A DNA stretch of 9,540 bases from positions 1-9,540 of the forward strand of contig CAZFUS010000093.1 of NCBI GenBank assembly GCA_964522485.1, read 5' to 3'. Shown here in pieces: positions 6,721-9,540 of the stretch. The notes under the pieces are model-generated. The model did no database searches. It had not been told where the DNA came from and worked only from the letters and a program-made list of their open reading frames with translations. The position numbers were made by a program, and so were the translations under genes. Within the stretch, counting starts at the first letter, position 1. Each line of letters begins with the position of its first letter. The stretch comes from Methylohalomonas sp964522485. GTDB taxonomy: Bacteria > Pseudomonadota > Gammaproteobacteria > Methylohalomonadales > Methylohalomonadaceae.

Positions 6721-7176
6721 TTAATCCATGACTGCATAGGGATCAGCATAGCCCAAATTCGCCAGTATGTCGGTCTCAAGTTTTTCCATCTGTGCCGCCT
6801 CGGCCGGTGTCTGGTGATCATGGCCCAGCAAGTGCAGGGTAGCGTGAATGAGCATGTGCGCCCAGTGGGCCCGCAGCTCCTTGTCCTGTTCCTGAGCTTC
6901 ACGTGCGACTACCGGCGCACAGACGACGATATCGCCGAGCAGTCCCGGTGCCACCTGCTCGAGACCTTCACAGGGGAAAGATAAGACGTTGGTAGGTCCT
7001 TGCTTACCGCGCCAGTAACGATTCAACTCTGCACCCTCGGTCTCATCGACGATGCGCACGGTCAGTTGCGCTTCCTGACGGTTCTGCAGCGCCGCGCGCA
7101 CCCAGCAACGGATGGCAGCCGCGTGCGGCAGACCGGTCCTGCCGATCGCAAACTGGACGGTGATGTCTATGCTCAT
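6721..7176 (-). CDS. ybeY: Endoribonuclease YbeY (rRNA maturation factor)
   Basis: YbeY is a metal-dependent single-strand endoribonuclease that acts in 16S rRNA 3' end maturation and 70S ribosome quality control. The 151-aa length is typical. The zinc site HATLHLLGHDH is intact, with His111, His115 and His121. The conserved substrate-groove segment LNRYWRGKQGPTNVLSFP (51-68) carries the invariant Arg56. GDIVVCAPVV at 81-90 is the usual strand before the metal site. The ATG at 7176-7174 overlaps the TGA of ybeZ as ATGA, a sign of translational coupling. A GAGGAT lies 12 nt upstream, rather far for a strong ribosome binding site. The identification is firm. Confidence 0.97.
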   Translation of the reverse strand: MSIDITVQFAIGRTGLPHAAAIRCWVRAALQNRQEAQLTVRIVDETEGAELNRYWRGKQGPTNVLSFPCEGLEQVAPGLLGDIVVCAPVVAREAQEQDKELRAHWAHMLIHATLHLLGHDHQTPAEAAQMEKLETDILANLGYADPYAVMD

Positions 7177-8192
7177 GCGGAAGATCCATCCTCGTCCCGA
7201 CTGTTGCCGTTGCGGTCCGCCTGCAGCTCGTAGCGCTCATAAGCATTCAGAATCCGCGATACCAGCGGATGGCGTACCACATCGCGAGCATTGAAAAAGG
7301 TAAAGCTGATGCCTTCTTCATTTTTGAGAATATCGATGACATGTCGCAGTCCCGACTGCTTGCCGCGCGGCAGATCGATCTGAGTGATGTCACCTGTCAC
7401 CACCGCCGTGGAACCGAAGCCGATCCGCGTCAGGAACATCTTCATTTGTTCGACTGTCGTGTTCTGTGCTTCGTCGAGAATACAGAAAGATTCGTTCAAC
7501 GTGCGGCCGCGCATGAAAGCGAGCGGTGCCACCTCGATGACATTGCGTTCGATGTATTTGGCGACGCGTTCGAAGCCGAGCATTTCGTACAGGGCGTCGT
7601 ACAGTGGCCGCAGATAAGGATCGACCTTGGCGACCATGTCACCGGGCAGGAAGCCGAGGCGTTCGCCGGCTTCCACAGCGGGCCGGACCAGGATCACCCG
7701 GCGGGCGCGATCCTGCTCAAGCGCCGCCACCGCACAGGCCACCGCCAGATAAGTCTTGCCCGTGCCGGCGGGTCCGATGCCGAAATTCAGGTCGTGGGTC
7801 ATGATATTGCTCAGATAGTGGCGCTGATTCGGACCGCGGCCGCGGATCTGACCGCCGCGCGTCTTGATGCTGACCTCTCCACTGTCATTCTGTCTGAGAG
7901 TCTCTTCCACGCCCGATGTCTGCAGGAACAGGTGTACGCGGGCCGGCGACAGTATTTCGCTGGCGGTCGTCTCGTAGAGATCGCGCAGCAGTTGATCGGC
8001 CTGCGCCACAGAACCGGGCAGACCGATAATCCGGAAGCTGTTACCGCGATTGTTGATCTCGACGCCCAGCCGCCGTTCAAGCTGGCGCAGGTGCTGGTCC
8101 AGTGGTCCGCACAGGTTGGCCAGCCGCTCGTTATCGGAGGGCTCCAGCGTAAGGTCGATGCTCTGTGGCTGCGTTTCCAGGGGCTGGTTCAA
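7173..8192 (-). CDS. ybeZ: PhoH-like ATPase YbeZ
   Basis: This cytosolic P-loop ATPase of the PhoH family (339 aa) is the usual partner of YbeY in ribosome and RNA metabolism. An N-terminal domain of about residues 15-90 (LTLEPSDNERLANLCGPLDQHLRQLE) precedes the ATPase core. The Walker A motif GPAGTGKT is at 140-147 with Lys146. The Walker B motif FCILDEAQN is at 236-244. RPAVEAGERLGFLPGD (170-185), VTGDITQIDLPRG (265-277) and DVVRHPLVSRI (304-314) are also family signatures. The start appears to be TTG at 8192-8190: the next in-frame stop upstream is the miaB TGA at 8210-8208, and no ATG or GTG lies between. The residues after the TTG align with the E. coli N-terminus. No clear Shine-Dalgarno is seen, so re-initiation after miaB is likely. 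It overlaps ybeY by 4 nt at its end. Confidence 0.95.
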   Translation of the reverse strand: MNQPLETQPQSIDLTLEPSDNERLANLCGPLDQHLRQLERRLGVEINNRGNSFRIIGLPGSVAQADQLLRDLYETTASEILSPARVHLFLQTSGVEETLRQNDSGEVSIKTRGGQIRGRGPNQRHYLSNIMTHDLNFGIGPAGTGKTYLAVACAVAALEQDRARRVILVRPAVEAGERLGFLPGDMVAKVDPYLRPLYDALYEMLGFERVAKYIERNVIEVAPLAFMRGRTLNESFCILDEAQNTTVEQMKMFLTRIGFGSTAVVTGDITQIDLPRGKQSGLRHVIDILKNEEGISFTFFNARDVVRHPLVSRILNAYERYELQADRNGNSRDEDGSSA

Positions 8193-8207
8193 GGATGACG
8201 TCTGGGT

Positions 8208-9540
8208 TCAGGCGGGGACGGTCGCGTGCTGGTGTGCCGAAGCCGGATGGACATGGCCGGCCATTTCACCGCGCAGGCTGTTGGGCAGAGCCGCGGTAAT
8301 GCGTACGTTCACGAATTCGCCGATTCGATCCGCCGGGCCGTGGAAATTGACCATGCGGTTGTTTTCGGTACGGCCACAGATCTCACCGCGATCCCGGCGT
8401 GACGGACCCTCGACCAGGATACGCTGTACCGTGCCAACCATGGCATTGCTGATAGCGGCCGCCTGCTGGTTGATGCGGCTCTGCAGAATCTGCAGGCGCT
8501 GTTTCTTGACCTCGAGCGGAACGTCGTCGGGATAACCGGCGGCCGGTGTGCCGGGCCGGCGGCTGTAGATGAAACTGAATGACTGATCGAAATTGACTTC
8601 GGCAATCAGATTCATCATGGACTCGAAATCGGCATCGGTCTCGCCGGGAAAGCCGACGATGAAGTCTGATGACAGGCTGATATCCGGCCGCATCTGTCGC
8701 AGCCGGCGAATCTTCTGCTTGTATTCGAGTGCGGTATGGCCGCGTTTCATCAAGGCAAGTATCCGGTCGGCACCGTGCTGCACCGGCAGATGCAAATGGC
8801 CGACCAGCTCGGGTACGCGACCGTAGACTTCGATCAGCCTGTCGCTGAATTCGGTCGGATGCGAAGTCGTATAACGGATGCGTTCAATCCCGTCGACAGC
8901 GGCGACGTATTCGATCAGTTCGGCGAAATCGACGATAGTGCCGTCATGTGCCGGGCCGCGGTAGGCGTTGACGTTCTGGCCGAGCAGGTTCACCTCGCGC
9001 ACACCCTGCTCGGCGAGTTCCACAATCTCGGTAATCACATCATCGAACGGCCGGCTGACTTCCTCGCCACGGGTGTAGGGCACGACACAATAGGTGCAAT
9101 ACTTGCTGCAGCCTTCCATGATGGAAACGAACGCGGTCGGTCCTTCGGCACGGGGCACCGGCAGATGATCGAATTTCTCGATTTCGGGGAAAGAGATATC
9201 GACCACCGGTTTGCGTGTGGCACGGGTCTGGTCGATCATGGCTGGCAGACGATGCAGGGTTTGCGGTCCGAAGACGAGATCGACAAACGGTGCCCGCCTG
9301 ATGATGGACTCGCCCTCCTGGCTGGCGACGCAGCCGCCGACACCGATGATCAGATCGGGGTGGTTCTGTTTCCAGGCCTTCCAGTGGCCGAGTTGCGAAA
9401 AGACCTTCTCCTGGGCCTTCTCGCGAATCGAACAGGTATTCAGCAGAATGATATCTGCTTCTTCCGGCCGGTCGGTTTCGGCCAGATGATGCGATTCTGC
9501 CAGTACATCGCGCATGCGGGCGGAATCGTACTCGTTCATC
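8208..9540 (-). CDS. miaB: tRNA-2-methylthio-N6-dimethylallyladenosine synthase MiaB, 5' end missing
   Basis: MiaB is a radical-SAM methylthiotransferase that adds a methylthio group to i6A37 of tRNAs reading codons that start with U, using two [4Fe-4S] clusters. The 443 visible residues begin at the MNEYDS segment, which in E. coli directly follows CQ of the N-terminal cluster motif. So only about a dozen residues, with the first cluster cysteine and the true start, lie beyond the right edge; the visible Met is internal. Two other N-terminal cluster cysteines are seen at 36 (NTCSIREKA) and 70 (GVGGCVASQ). The radical-SAM triad CSKYCTYC is at 144-151. HLPVQHGAD, DFIVGFPGET and FIYSRRPGTPAA are also characteristic. 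A TRAM domain covers about 367-428, followed by a short His-rich tail. The TGA at 8210-8208 is in frame with the ybeZ start 15 nt on. Confidence 0.96.
   Translation of the reverse strand, partial: MNEYDSARMRDVLAESHHLAETDRPEEADIILLNTCSIREKAQEKVFSQLGHWKAWKQNHPDLIIGVGGCVASQEGESIIRRAPFVDLVFGPQTLHRLPAMIDQTRATRKPVVDISFPEIEKFDHLPVPRAEGPTAFVSIMEGCSKYCTYCVVPYTRGEEVSRPFDDVITEIVELAEQGVREVNLLGQNVNAYRGPAHDGTIVDFAELIEYVAAVDGIERIRYTTSHPTEFSDRLIEVYGRVPELVGHLHLPVQHGADRILALMKRGHTALEYKQKIRRLRQMRPDISLSSDFIVGFPGETDADFESMMNLIAEVNFDQSFSFIYSRRPGTPAAGYPDDVPLEVKKQRLQILQSRINQQAAAISNAMVGTVQRILVEGPSRRDRGEICGRTENNRMVNFHGPADRIGEFVNVRITAALPNSLRGEMAGHVHPASAHQHATVPA

Noticed and set aside
6439..6984. Plus-strand open frame of 181 codons across the corC-ybeY junction
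   Set aside because: It is antisense to two conserved genes, its translation is low-complexity and Ser/Arg-rich at the start, and no ribosome binding site or family signature is seen.
7269..8198. Long plus-strand open frame of 309 codons opposite ybeZ
   Set aside because: It lies entirely antisense to a clear PhoH-family gene with intact Walker motifs. Its translation shows no recognisable domain, and GC-rich codon use commonly opens the opposite strand.
1..9540. tRNA or other RNA genes, CRISPR repeats, transposases, toxin-antitoxin pairs
   Set aside because: I looked for these on both strands and saw no cloverleaf ends, spaced direct repeats, transposase motifs or small paired genes that would support a call.

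Overview
The window looks like a chromosomal segment of a gammaproteobacterium. The main reason is the minus-strand order miaB - ybeZ (PhoH-like) - ybeY - corC/ybeX - lnt, a classic gammaproteobacterial cluster, with proteins that read closely like their E. coli counterparts from memory. A Na+-type BCCT osmolyte transporter hints at a marine, saline or otherwise osmotically variable habitat; that is inference. The genus cannot be named from this window.

Layout. Positions 1-1866 (plus strand): the 3' part of hemE (heme synthesis) overlaps by 8 nt a DUF368/PopT-type membrane protein gene, a predicted undecaprenyl-phosphate translocase. Positions 1867-1973: a short convergent gap with no clear terminator. 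Positions 1974-3560 (minus): a BCCT transporter in visibly AT-richer DNA. Positions 3561-3849: an AT-rich intergenic region upstream of the transporter, with four TGATAA copies and two small dyads. Positions 3850-9540 (minus): the miaB-ybeZ-ybeY-corC-lnt run, ending in a 72-aa two-helix membrane protein whose GTG start overlaps the lnt stop. hemE is cut at the left edge and miaB at the right edge.

How the genes work together. MiaB modifies A37 of tRNAs. YbeZ (ATPase) and YbeY (metal-dependent endoribonuclease) act in ribosome and RNA quality control, and CorC/YbeX is a CBS-domain protein linked to Mg/Co homeostasis and ribosome metabolism. Lnt completes lipoprotein maturation in the inner membrane. 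Junctions are tight at miaB/ybeZ (15 nt between stop and start, same frame), ybeZ/ybeY (ATGA overlap) and lnt/small protein (GTGA overlap). They are looser at ybeY/corC (58 nt) and corC/lnt (171 nt).

Most of the window is conserved housekeeping DNA, and I see no mobile element, CRISPR array, RNA gene or defence system. The least explained items are the small membrane protein coupled to lnt and the TGATAA cluster in front of the transporter.
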